In this document: positions 24,442 through 33,712 of the stretch, piece by piece
How the letters are laid out: each line of letters opens with the position of its first letter
Numbering within the stretch: the first letter of the stretch is position 1
Source: Didemnitutus sp047777955
GTDB lineage: Bacteria; Verrucomicrobiota; Verrucomicrobiia; Opitutales; Opitutaceae
Length of the DNA stretch: 64,000 nt
Direction: 5' to 3'
NCBI RefSeq assembly: GCF_047777955.1
Contig: NZ_CP180536.1
Coordinates: forward strand, 1-64,000
Notes under the pieces: model-generated
Told to the model about the DNA's origin: nothing
The model's database searches: none
What the model saw: only the letters and a program-made list of their open reading frames with translations
Position numbers and translations under genes: made by a program

Positions 24442-27216
24442 TTAGGCGGCTCGTGGTTTCGCCGACTTCGCCTCAAGCTGCTTATCCACTTCCTCGACTA
24501 CTCCATCGAACACGTCGCTATAGCGATTGAGCGCCCTGGCTCGTTGGTCGAAGGTGTCGCCGTTGGATGAAGCGACGTAGAGCATGTAGGGATTCACGCG
24601 ATTAACGAGCGTGCCGCACACGGGCACGCTTCCTTCGCGTGAGAACAACGTCATGAACGCACCGCGGCTACTGCCCTTCTGGTGCTCCACCAGTTCATAA
24701 TCGAGGATCGCTTGCCGTGCGGCCTCCGGCAGTCCGATCACATCGCCCATGCGATCGACGGCCGCTTTGCTATTTTGCCGCAGAAACAGGAATTGCTTCG
24801 ACTGATTGAGGATCAGATCGAGGAGCGCGGGGTCGATCTCCTCGATCTGGCTAGCCTCCTGAAACGACAGCAGCGCACAGGCCTTGTATTTGCGGAATTG
24901 GGCCAGGGTTTCTTTCACGTCCTCCTTGGCGTTCGGCATCCGCAGCAGTCGCCGCAGCTCCTCCCAGACGACGAGCTTCAGCTCGGCACGCGGCCGTGTG
25001 ATGATATACTGGCGCACCCGCGCCGGGAAAACGAAACCGGCAATCTCCTTGAGTTCGCCGTCCTGCAAGAAGGAGTAATCCACGTGGATGCCCGCGCCAT
25101 CGAGCTTCACGTTCGTCACGCCGTCGATGAACGCCCCAACCGTGCCACCAACAGCCTTGCCGCGAGCCAAGCCGGAGACTAGACGATCCAGCTCCTCAGA
25201 CATGCTCACCGACTTGTGGTGAGCCATGCGGCCGTTTTTCATCAGACTCCAAAGCTGTGAAAACTGCGGGTATTGCTCCGGCTTGAATGCCGCCAGTGCA
25301 CACTTCATCACCTCGGACTTCGTAGCGGGATCGTTCGCGAACGTGACGATCTGTTCCTCCGTCAATGCCGAGAGCATTTCATCGACGCGGCCCGGATCGG
25401 CCGCCGCCAAGTCGCGAAGTTCGGTGAAAGCGTCAATTTGTGAGCTGCCACCGGGCATCGTTTCCAGCCGCTTCGACAGGAGGAGCGCGCGCCTCGCGAT
25501 CTCGTATGCGCGCGCTTCGTCCTCTTGAAGGAAACTCTTCGCCGCGCCGAAAAACAGTTTCGTCACGTATTCTCCGATCAGCGACTCGCGCGTTTTCTGC
25601 CGGTCCTCGTCTTTGCTTCGACCGATCAAGCGAACGCACACTGCGTTGATCTCGCGGAAGTTTTCATCGGAGAGGGGCAGCCCGAGGGTGTCGAACGGAT
25701 TGAGCGTGTAATTCGATCCCGCTCGTGGCACGATGCTCTGGAGCCCGTTCAGTTGCGCATATGTCGCATAGGCCAATCCCTCCTCGAAAATGGCTTGGTA
25801 GCTCGCATACGGCGAGGCTTGCGTGAGAAGGTCGATCGTCGTGGCGGTCTTACCCGACCCGTTCACGCCGACAACCACGGTGTGCTGAGGCGTGCCATTG
25901 CTCGTGGTGAGTCGAACGCCGCAGAGTCCGCCTGCCGGCGTGTGGTAAATCGCCATCGGTTGCTCGTCCAGATGCCCCGTGAAGGATGACGAAATAGGGA
26001 GCACGTCGCGCAGGTTCTTGTTCTCCCAATACACGTCCCAGTCGCGATAATCAGATCCCAGCCATCCCGGAAGGGTCTCGTGAAACAAGTTGGTCGCTTG
26101 GGTCGGTTCGTTGACTTGGTGATACTCCAGGCCGTCGAGCGCGCTCAATGCCGTCTTCACAGCGAGACTCCGCGTGTTCAATTCGTCGATCGTCGGCGCA
26201 CACACCTTCACCGTCCATAGCACACGGAACGGCAGGATTTCCCGCCGCTGGAGGAAACTGATCTTGTCTCCCAGGCGCTTCACTTCGTCTGCGGCGCCGT
26301 AGCTCTTCGGGTCGTTGACGTATTTCAGCCACTCCTCGCGCTCGGCGCGAGTCATCTCGATCTCTCGCTCGATGTCCTGCGGGTAGATGTTGAAAACAAC
26401 CGTGACGCCCTTGCTGACCGACGAGAGCAATGGCAAAAGATCGCCCATGCGCGTGCCGGCCGGCCGATCGCGCATGACGAAAACCGTGTGGTGCATTCCG
26501 TCGAGCGTGATGCCGACGGCGCCGTCGTGCCGCGGCATCTTAAACGCCACCGCGTCCGAGCGGAGGCAATTTTGGAGGATGCTCTTGTCTTCGCGGAATC
26601 CGTGAGTCGCCTCCTGGATGGACCCGGAAAGACGCGTGGCCATGCTCGGGTTCAGAACACGACGATAATGCTGGCAGTGCTCACGATCGCCCATCCGCTG
26701 AATGCGAGCAGTGGGGAAGATTGCATTCAGCACATTGAGCTTCGCGTCGAAGTTCACGGCCTGTTGCCGCAGGTAAGTTTCGTAGGCGTTCAGGCTCGTG
26801 AGGTCCGCGGCCTCCATGCTGTTGCACTTGAGCCCGAAATACAGATGAACTCGCTCTCTCTTCAGCAAGCCTGCATCGAGCGCGATCTGGGCTTCCTTGT
26901 GGCGGAACTGCCTATTTAGGGATGCCCATCGCGTCATGCGGCCGGATTTCGTGAACGAATCGGTAGCAGTGGAGTAGTCCGTAAGCGGTGCGTGAAAGTC
27001 ATCCTCAACCGACCACTGGATCTGCATCGCCATTTTGTTCGCAAACAGCGCCGTGAGGAGCCGGCTGTTCCCCTGCCAGAGTTCCTGGAGGACATCGAGG
27101 CCGGCAGTGCGGAGGTCAGGAACTTCCAACCTGACACCTTTGGCGAGGTAGGTTTCCTTCGACAGCGATTTGCCGAAGAAGAGCAGCCCGTTGATGAAGT
27201 AGCCGTCGGGGAACAT
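24442..27216 (-). CDS. VirB4/TrbE-family T4SS ATPase
   Basis: The protein (924 aa) powers assembly of and transport through the T4SS. An N-terminal domain (about 1-420) is followed by the ATPase core with Walker A GVNGSGKTAT (about 448-457) and a Walker B-like LVVWEELRRLL (about 750), then FRKYKACALLSFQEASQIEE, typical of this family where a Gln-rich motif follows. Length is as expected. Neighbours on both sides are other T4SS parts. Confidence 0.9.
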   Translation of the reverse strand: MFPDGYFINGLLFFGKSLSKETYLAKGVRLEVPDLRTAGLDVLQELWQGNSRLLTALFANKMAMQIQWSVEDDFHAPLTDYSTATDSFTKSGRMTRWASLNRQFRHKEAQIALDAGLLKRERVHLYFGLKCNSMEAADLTSLNAYETYLRQQAVNFDAKLNVLNAIFPTARIQRMGDREHCQHYRRVLNPSMATRLSGSIQEATHGFREDKSILQNCLRSDAVAFKMPRHDGAVGITLDGMHHTVFVMRDRPAGTRMGDLLPLLSSVSKGVTVVFNIYPQDIEREIEMTRAEREEWLKYVNDPKSYGAADEVKRLGDKISFLQRREILPFRVLWTVKVCAPTIDELNTRSLAVKTALSALDGLEYHQVNEPTQATNLFHETLPGWLGSDYRDWDVYWENKNLRDVLPISSSFTGHLDEQPMAIYHTPAGGLCGVRLTTSNGTPQHTVVVGVNGSGKTATTIDLLTQASPYASYQAIFEEGLAYATYAQLNGLQSIVPRAGSNYTLNPFDTLGLPLSDENFREINAVCVRLIGRSKDEDRQKTRESLIGEYVTKLFFGAAKSFLQEDEARAYEIARRALLLSKRLETMPGGSSQIDAFTELRDLAAADPGRVDEMLSALTEEQIVTFANDPATKSEVMKCALAAFKPEQYPQFSQLWSLMKNGRMAHHKSVSMSEELDRLVSGLARGKAVGGTVGAFIDGVTNVKLDGAGIHVDYSFLQDGELKEIAGFVFPARVRQYIITRPRAELKLVVWEELRRLLRMPNAKEDVKETLAQFRKYKACALLSFQEASQIEEIDPALLDLILNQSKQFLFLRQNSKAAVDRMGDVIGLPEAARQAILDYELVEHQKGSSRGAFMTLFSREGSVPVCGTLVNRVNPYMLYVASSNGDTFDQRARALNRYSDVFDGVVEEVDKQLEAKSAKPRAA

Positions 27217-27225
27217 CGTTACCGT

Positions 27226-27624
27226 TTAGCGGGAGCGACCAGGCATCGCCTGGTCCTTGCCTTGAATGGTGGCCAGTGTGGCCGAGACCGCGACACCATT
27301 GCGTAGGCGTTCGTTTGTGATCCGTCCGGGCTCGGAGGCCGCTTGCAACGAAGCCGCGAGATTGCGCAGAGCAGCGCGAACAGCGGCAATCTCCGGCGGC
27401 TCGCGATCGAGCGCCGTAGAGAGTTCTTCGGCGCCTGCGCCGATCTGCTTGCGCAGGTCCTCGTTGAGTCCTGGCGTCGCCGGACGGTGCGATTGCAAGC
27501 CCACTTCGTGGGCCCACATTTCAACGCGAGTGGCGTCACGTCCGAGCAGGAAGCCCAGTCGGAACATTTCGGCGGCGGTGGAATTGCCCGAAGAGGGCAG
27601 AGGCGGCATATCGCTGGAGGCCAT
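27226..27624 (-). CDS. Hypothetical protein (132 aa)
   Basis: It is a soluble, mainly helical protein with no motif I recognise. It is encoded between the VirB3-like and VirB4 genes with spacers of 9-11 bp, so it is probably a system-specific T4SS accessory. Confidence 0.6.
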   Translation of the reverse strand: MASSDMPPLPSSGNSTAAEMFRLGFLLGRDATRVEMWAHEVGLQSHRPATPGLNEDLRKQIGAGAEELSTALDREPPEIAAVRAALRNLAASLQAASEPGRITNERLRNGVAVSATLATIQGKDQAMPGRSR

Positions 27625-27635
27625 GTTGTGGAGTG

Positions 27636-28070
27636 TTACTTACTGTCACCGAACTGCCGAGCGGCAGTGATGAGAGGGTGAGCAGCCGCATCTTGCGGCC
27701 GGGTGAAAAAAACGTGCCGCGCGCGGAACGCGGGCACGAAGGGCAGAAAACGGATTGGCGGGTTGTCCCACGTCGGCCGGTAGCGTCGCAGTGATCGCCA
27801 CATATCGCTCCGATAGTGCGGCGGCTTGCCTGCGACAAAGAGCTTCACGTAAAGCAGGGCAACCCACAGCGGGCTCATTCCGACGATGACCTTGAGCCAC
27901 CACATTTCGGCGCTGGCGATCAGCCACAGCAGCGTGATGAGCCCCCCCGCGGCTCCGCACGCCATCACCGGAAATACAACCGCCCAACCGCCCTCAATAC
28001 CGAAGTCTTTGACCTTCGGCACGCGCCCAGCGTCCGTGGGCGTGTAGGGCATCATCGAGCGGGCGTCCAT
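27636..28070 (-). CDS. VirB3-like small membrane protein
   Basis: The protein (144 aa) has two membrane helices (GWAVVFPVMACGAAGGLITL and WWLKVIVGMSPLWVALLYV) followed by a basic cytoplasmic tail (KPPHYRSDMWRSLRRYRP), as in VirB3/TrbD proteins that dock VirB4 to the membrane. Position two genes before VirB4 supports this. Sequence alone is not decisive. Confidence 0.55.
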   Translation of the reverse strand: MDARSMMPYTPTDAGRVPKVKDFGIEGGWAVVFPVMACGAAGGLITLLWLIASAEMWWLKVIVGMSPLWVALLYVKLFVAGKPPHYRSDMWRSLRRYRPTWDNPPIRFLPFVPAFRARHVFFTRPQDAAAHPLITAARQFGDSK

Positions 28071-28078
28071 CGCTCACG

Positions 28079-28357
28079 TCAGAACGGCAGCGAGTCGGCA
28101 AAGGGCACCGTGACCGGCGTGAACTTGAGGAGCAGGCCGTAAACGATCATCGGTGCGAGCGTGATGACGAAGCCCCAGAAGACTTCGCTCGTGCGCTCTT
28201 CCTTCTCGCGGGACTTCGCGCCCTTGATGATCTGACTGATCCCTTCGTAGGCGGCGTAAACGCACGCGAGCGGCAAGCCCCAGCTCAGGGCTTCCCACAT
28301 GGTGATCGTGGCGGCAATGACCGGATTGAACGGGATGGTGGCGATGATGCTTAGCAT
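28079..28357 (-). CDS. Small membrane protein, possible VirB2/TrbC-type subunit (92 aa)
   Basis: Two hydrophobic helices (ALSWGLPLACVYAAYEGI and FWGFVITLAPMIVYGLLL) flank a charged loop (KGAKSREKEERTSE). VirB2/TrbC pilins share such a plan, but the cleavable signal is not convincing. The ATG at 28357 is selected because it follows the gap holding the palindrome at 28413-28424. Confidence 0.5.
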   Translation of the reverse strand: MLSIIATIPFNPVIAATITMWEALSWGLPLACVYAAYEGISQIIKGAKSREKEERTSEVFWGFVITLAPMIVYGLLLKFTPVTVPFADSLPF

Positions 28358-28412
28358 GGCGGTGTTTTGGGTTAAGGTTGGACGGCTGGTTATTTGCTGG
28401 AATGAACGAATT

Positions 28413-28424
28413 GAGACAAGTCTA
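28413..28424. promoter_or_regulatory. Palindrome-like site GAGACAAGTCTA
   Basis: It matches the 21500 site in 11 of 12 positions and lies in the 67-bp gap upstream of the 28357 start, the other relatively long gap in this cluster. It is a possible internal promoter/operator. Confidence 0.4.
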
Positions 28425-28694
28425 TTATTGGGCGAAGAGCAATCCTTGGGTGACGGTCGCCAAGTGCAGCAGCGGGTCGCCGACGGCCGTGGCGACACCG
28501 CCGGCGGCGATCAGCAGCCCCGCTGCCGTGCTGAGCAAGCAGGGCTCCCCGTAGCGAATCCGCTCCATGAGGCCCGTGCCGCATCGACGCAAGCCGAGCA
28601 CAACACAGACGGCGAGCCAAAGCGTTGCGTTTGGGTTGGTTCGCACCCACGCGAAAACCGGCCCAAGCAGTGAGTTGATGTCTGACGCGTTCAT
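28425..28694 (-). CDS. Small membrane protein, possible conjugative pilin (89 aa)
   Basis: Hydrophobic segments LWLAVCVVLGLRRCG and LLSTAAGLLIAAGGVATAVG are separated by a basic loop, the size and plan of VirB2/TrbC proteins. No family signature was certain. It lies between the large methyltransferase/helicase gene and the next small membrane gene. Confidence 0.5.
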   Translation of the reverse strand: MNASDINSLLGPVFAWVRTNPNATLWLAVCVVLGLRRCGTGLMERIRYGEPCLLSTAAGLLIAAGGVATAVGDPLLHLATVTQGLLFAQ

Positions 28695-28709
28695 GGAAGT
28701 GCTTTCTTT

Positions 28710-31700
28710 TTATCGGCCCGTTCTGCCGCCGCCCTTAGCCGCGGCCGTCGGCAACGGAGCTGCCGCAGGTTGACTCGCCGCGGTCGCCCGGTTGGCGAAG
28801 CGATCGCCACCGCGCTGAAACGGCTTCTCCCTCATGTCTTTCTCCAGCGCGACGAGATCCGCCTGCAACTGCGTCAGGCGCGACTCATCGAACGGCTGAA
28901 CCGAATCGACGAGCTTCGCGGCCTCCTCGCGCTCCTGCCGTAGAACGCCAAGCCGCTGTGTGAGTCCCGCCGGCTCCAGCGCAGCCTGTTCGGCGGTTGC
29001 CTGCGTCAGCTTCAACAGCGCTTCGCCGCTGCCGAACCGCGCCGGTTTCACATCAGCATCCGGCCGCCATTCGCCATTCTGGCCAGGCTTGCCCACGTAG
29101 GCCACGAGACAGATTGCGTCCTCGTCCGTGGTGATGAGTCGGATTTGTTCTTTCACGATGCTCAAGGGCAGTCCGTTCACGGTCACAGTCCCGAGTTCGC
29201 GCTTCATCTGCGACTGCGGCAGCGGCAAAACTTTCCACGCTTGCACGAGCGCATCGAGCTGCTTCGTGACGGCCTTCGAGTCGCCGACCAGGATGCCCTT
29301 CGTCTCCTGGATCATGTTCGTGCATTTCTCGATGACCTCACGCTCTTTCTCAGTGGACTGCTCAGGGGCGCGCAGGTTCAGCACCTCGACAACGGCCGCG
29401 CACTCAGCCGGACGGCTGAACGGTGGAGCAACGTGCGCTGCGTAGGCGGCGGCGCGCTCCTGCGCCTTCGGCAGGTTGCGTTCACACACCCGGATGTCGC
29501 TCTCGATCGCGGATAGATTTTCACGAAGCGACTGCCCGCGGTTGAAGACAACTTCCCGCTGAACCTTCTGCTCCTTGATCTCCGCGATCAGCTCAGCCCG
29601 ACGCATCTGCCGCTTGTCGGTGATGAGCGCAGCCTTCATCTCTTCGAGGCGGATTTCGCCGGTGTCCTCGAACTCGATGCCGACGCCCTTGGCCGCCAGA
29701 CCTTGTTTGATGAACGCCGTCTTGCGCTGCAAGCGATGCCAGATCGCCGGCGTCACGGTATCCTCCATCCCGTAGTAGATCACCCGCACCTCGGGGTTCG
29801 TGTTACCATCGCGGAGGATACCCTTCACGTCGAACTTCGTTGCGAAGCCGATCTTCTTTTCGCGGTGGCTTTCATCCACGACGAGGAAATCGACGCCGAG
29901 CTGTTCCCAGGTGAGGCCTTCGTCACTGCGCTCCTTCATGCGCTCAAGTTTCTCCTTCAGGCGTTCTTCGGCCCGCTCCAAGGCCTTCGCCATCCGGCGA
30001 GCAAACCCGCTCGCCGTCCGGTTCTTGGCCCCTTTCGCGTTTTCATCGGCCGCGCTCTTCACAGCGCGAAGATCCGCCAGCTCCGCTTGGAGCCACTTCA
30101 CTTCCGTCTCTTGGGAAACCGGGACGCGCTCAAAGTGACTGCGCTGCATCAACACCAAATCCCAATCGCCGGTCGCGACGCGATTCTTGAACCGCTCGCG
30201 GTTCTCCGCCTTCATGTCGTCGTCAGTCGAGTGGAGGATTCGAGCCGAAGGATAGACGTTCCGCGCCGTCTCAACGAACTGGGCATAGTTCGCATTGTCG
30301 CAGAGGATCATCGGCTTTTGCGCCGCTCCCGTCCGCTTCATCTCATAGGCTCCGAGAATTCCCACCAGCGTCTTGCCGAAACCCACGCCGTAAGCGATGA
30401 CGCCGGCCTGCTCGCTGAGCACGCGCATGACGCCGTTGCGTTGATGCGGTCGCGGCACGAGAGCCCCCGGGCCCGTCGCGATGTTCGGGAAATTCAAGGC
30501 GCGACCATCGGGGTCCGGGGCGACAACGTTGTTGAACGTGTCGTTGTAAGCGTCCTCGATCATCTGCCGCGCATCCTGCCGGCTGCCGATCCACTTCAAC
30601 CACGCCTGCCGCATCGCTTCGGCACGCTCGTTAGCGTTCGCCGTGCCCTGCTCATCGAAAATGATCTTCTTCTCGTCCTTCGTCCCGACGGTGTAGGTGA
30701 TACGGATCGGCTGCTGGTCCAGAACCGCCTGGAAGATTTCAGACGGCGGGACGGTCCGCTCCGTCGCCTTCGCCGACCACTGTGCCAGACGATTCGACCA
30801 GGCAAATTCCGAGACGAGCCACGTGCTGCCACGCTGGAAATAGTTCAGGTGGAAATCCGAACCCTGGCCGAAGGTCTCGGCTGCAAAGTCGCGCACCAAC
30901 TCGCTCGGAACCCATGAAGAGCCGAGCGGGGCGCGGATGTTGTCGAACGGAACACGCGCGGGCTGCACCGCGCGGAGGGCTTCGACATTGAGCGTGAAGC
31001 GCGCATCCGCCTTGGCTGCCTCCTCGGCCCGCTCAAGTTTCCGCCGCACATTGCCGGTGAGGTAGTGCTGCCTCAGCTCCATCTCGCCGGTCTCGGGATT
31101 CTCGTAACCGACGCCTTCAACGGCGAGGAGTCGCTTCACTCCCTCCTCATCATCTTTGCCGGTGAGGGAGCAAATGTAGGGGATGTCGATTCGCCCGTGC
31201 TGCCCGACTGAGATCAGCACGGCGTCCATCACCGTCTCGGCTTTCGCCGGCGCGATTGCCGGCCGCAGCGTCCGCGTGGTCAGAATTGCCGCCGGCTCGA
31301 TCTGGCGCTGCCTCTTGCCGCCATCTCCTTTCACTTCACGAACGATCTCCAGGGCCTCGGTGTTTCCGAATTCTGGTTCGTAGCGGAGCAACGCGCGCAG
31401 CGCCTTGCTCTCGCCGATCCGCCCGTGCTCCTCCACAAAATCGCCGTAGGCTTTCCGCAACGTCGCGCGGCAACGATCGCTATCGTTGTCCGTCGCGTGT
31501 GGGTTCAGGTCTGTCTTGATGACCTGGCGCAACGCATCACGCACGCGCATCCAGGAAAGCGCCAGCTCGTCGCCGACAGCCGCGTTCGCGACTCCTCGCG
31601 GAAGTTTGAAATCCGCCTTGTGCCAATCCGGCGATACCAGCTCCCGATCGGGGCTCACTTGGTAGAGCCTTCCTTCGACCGCAACCAAACCGCCAACCTT

Positions 31701-33677
31701 GTCCGTCGTTGCGGCCGTCAGCGTCTCCGCGACCGCCTCTTCGTCCTCAAGCAGCGGGTTGCGCACGGCGCGCTCCTGCGAGCTGTTCGGAACGCGCGAC
31801 GGCAGCGCCGCTACCGCGGCGTCGAGACGATCGTTCAGCGGCTTCATCTTCGGCGTGGAGACAACGGTGTATTGCCCGGCGCCGTCGTCATCGTCCGTGC
31901 CAGCACGCGCCGCCGCGCCATACATCTTGCCGCGCAGGGAGTGCAGACCCAGCACCATCTCGGGATGCCGCAGGAAGTATTCATTCACGAGGGTAGTCTT
32001 GTGCAGTGGCGCGCCATCAAACCGCGCCACGCCCTGCCCCTCGGCCACCTCCGTCATCAGCACCTGCCGGAACACTTCACTCTGAACACGGCGTTCCGGC
32101 GTAGGCTTACGCACGATCAGAATGTCAGTGACCACTTCTGTATTCGCGTTGTCCGCGAACGCATCGTTCGGCAGGCGTATCGCGCCCAGCAACTCCGCGC
32201 GATCGGCGAGCGCGTTCCGCTGCTCGTCGTTGTTCTGCAACGTCGAGCTGCTGGTGATGAGCACGGCCAGGCCTCCGGGGCGGAGCGCGTCGAGACCGCG
32301 CGCGATGAAGTAATTGTGAAGATTGAACTTCACCTTCCCCTTTTGCCCCGACGGATAGACATCCGAGAACGGCACGTTGCCGATCACGAGGTCGAGAGAA
32401 TTAGGCCGGATCGGAACGTCCTGGAGCGCACCTTCCTCGATCCGCGCCTGCGGGAAGAGCAGCTTGGAGATTCTGGCTGTGATGCTGTCCTTCTCGACAC
32501 CCAACACCGTGCTCTTGGCCCGCAGGTCTGCCGGCATCGCCGCCACAACCTTCCCCGTGCCGCAACCGAACTCGCCCACGCTCCCACCCTCGAATCCAAC
32601 GTGCCGCGCGATGTTCCACAAGCGGTGGCAAATCGGCTCGTCCGTGTAGTGCGCGTTCAAAACGCTCTGCGCCGCCAGGCGCCACTCCTCGTCAGTGAGC
32701 GTCTTCTTGAGCTGATCGTAGAATCCGCCAAATTCCGCCTTCCAGTTCTCCAGGTGGCTCGGCAGCTCCATTGTCGCATAGTAGCTGTGCGCTCCGTAGC
32801 GCTTCGCCATCTCTGTCTTCTGCCGCGCGAATTCCTCGATCGCCTCGGCCTTCTCGCTGTCGAAAACAGACTTGTAGGCGCCCCAGCCCGTGTAACGCGC
32901 GAGCACCTTCTTTTCTTCCGGTGATGCCAGACGGCCCGCCGTCTCGATCTCCTTCAGCAGCTTGATCGCATCGAGGTTCGCGCGGATACGCGTCTTGGCC
33001 CCGCGCGGCGTGTAGTCGTCTGCGGGTGTATAACTGAAATCCCGCTCCTCGGGTTTCAGTTCGACCGGCACGATCGGTTTCGCAGCCTTCGCTGGTTCAG
33101 TCGATGGCGCGCCTTCCGCCGGCGTCGGCGATTCCGCAACCGGGCTTGCCGGTGCCTGCACTACTGGCGTCGCCGGCGGACGCGGCGCCGCGTCCGCAGC
33201 CGGCTTCGCCGGAGTCGGCCGCACTTCGGGCTGCTCGCCGGCAGGCGCCGGCGGCTTCGGCTGCCCAGCTTTAGGTTGTTCGCCTTTGCGCGCCTCGGGG
33301 AACAGAACCGCATAGCGCCGATCTGCGTATTCGCGCTCGAAGCGCCGTGTGAGGACGTAGTATTTCCCGTTCGTCGGGTTCGTGAACCTCGTAACCAGAT
33401 TGACGCCGCGGCGTTCCTCGCGGCGCTCGTTGAATCCACGCGTCAGAAAATCCTCGATGAACTGCTGACGCGTCACCAACCGCTCGGGCATCGTGCCTTT
33501 GCGGGTGTAGGGCTCCTGGCGCAACAGCGCGATTTTCTCCGCCTCGCTGGCGAACACGTCGCCTTGCGGCACTTCGGCCAGCGGCATGGTCGAGAGCGCA
33601 TCTGCATCCTGAAGCGGTGCAGCGGCCGGGTTTTTCAGCATCTCGAAGAGATCGGGAGTCTTTTGGTCGTGAGGCAT
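28710..33677 (-). CDS. Giant DNA methyltransferase/SF2 helicase fusion (DarB-like)
   Basis: The 1655-residue protein has a leader domain, a long Pro/Ala linker (about 140-215), an N6-adenine-methyltransferase-type domain and a C-terminal SF2 helicase. Motif I GEFGCGTGK is near residue 370 and the catalytic motif reads GNVPF (about 434) where classical enzymes have NPPY/F. The helicase has Walker A GVGFGKT (about 1100) and the DExH box VVDESH (about 1268). Such fusions occur in conjugative elements and in phage P1 DarB, an antirestriction protein carried into recipients. I infer protection or modification of the element during transfer. It precedes the T4SS genes. Confidence 0.85.
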   Translation of the reverse strand: MPHDQKTPDLFEMLKNPAAAPLQDADALSTMPLAEVPQGDVFASEAEKIALLRQEPYTRKGTMPERLVTRQQFIEDFLTRGFNERREERRGVNLVTRFTNPTNGKYYVLTRRFEREYADRRYAVLFPEARKGEQPKAGQPKPPAPAGEQPEVRPTPAKPAADAAPRPPATPVVQAPASPVAESPTPAEGAPSTEPAKAAKPIVPVELKPEERDFSYTPADDYTPRGAKTRIRANLDAIKLLKEIETAGRLASPEEKKVLARYTGWGAYKSVFDSEKAEAIEEFARQKTEMAKRYGAHSYYATMELPSHLENWKAEFGGFYDQLKKTLTDEEWRLAAQSVLNAHYTDEPICHRLWNIARHVGFEGGSVGEFGCGTGKVVAAMPADLRAKSTVLGVEKDSITARISKLLFPQARIEEGALQDVPIRPNSLDLVIGNVPFSDVYPSGQKGKVKFNLHNYFIARGLDALRPGGLAVLITSSSTLQNNDEQRNALADRAELLGAIRLPNDAFADNANTEVVTDILIVRKPTPERRVQSEVFRQVLMTEVAEGQGVARFDGAPLHKTTLVNEYFLRHPEMVLGLHSLRGKMYGAAARAGTDDDDGAGQYTVVSTPKMKPLNDRLDAAVAALPSRVPNSSQERAVRNPLLEDEEAVAETLTAATTDKVGGLVAVEGRLYQVSPDRELVSPDWHKADFKLPRGVANAAVGDELALSWMRVRDALRQVIKTDLNPHATDNDSDRCRATLRKAYGDFVEEHGRIGESKALRALLRYEPEFGNTEALEIVREVKGDGGKRQRQIEPAAILTTRTLRPAIAPAKAETVMDAVLISVGQHGRIDIPYICSLTGKDDEEGVKRLLAVEGVGYENPETGEMELRQHYLTGNVRRKLERAEEAAKADARFTLNVEALRAVQPARVPFDNIRAPLGSSWVPSELVRDFAAETFGQGSDFHLNYFQRGSTWLVSEFAWSNRLAQWSAKATERTVPPSEIFQAVLDQQPIRITYTVGTKDEKKIIFDEQGTANANERAEAMRQAWLKWIGSRQDARQMIEDAYNDTFNNVVAPDPDGRALNFPNIATGPGALVPRPHQRNGVMRVLSEQAGVIAYGVGFGKTLVGILGAYEMKRTGAAQKPMILCDNANYAQFVETARNVYPSARILHSTDDDMKAENRERFKNRVATGDWDLVLMQRSHFERVPVSQETEVKWLQAELADLRAVKSAADENAKGAKNRTASGFARRMAKALERAEERLKEKLERMKERSDEGLTWEQLGVDFLVVDESHREKKIGFATKFDVKGILRDGNTNPEVRVIYYGMEDTVTPAIWHRLQRKTAFIKQGLAAKGVGIEFEDTGEIRLEEMKAALITDKRQMRRAELIAEIKEQKVQREVVFNRGQSLRENLSAIESDIRVCERNLPKAQERAAAYAAHVAPPFSRPAECAAVVEVLNLRAPEQSTEKEREVIEKCTNMIQETKGILVGDSKAVTKQLDALVQAWKVLPLPQSQMKRELGTVTVNGLPLSIVKEQIRLITTDEDAICLVAYVGKPGQNGEWRPDADVKPARFGSGEALLKLTQATAEQAALEPAGLTQRLGVLRQEREEAAKLVDSVQPFDESRLTQLQADLVALEKDMREKPFQRGGDRFANRATAASQPAAAPLPTAAAKGGGRTGR

Positions 33678-33712
33678 ACGCGTAGCGGAGGTGACGTTGA
33701 TGTTGTGGGTGG

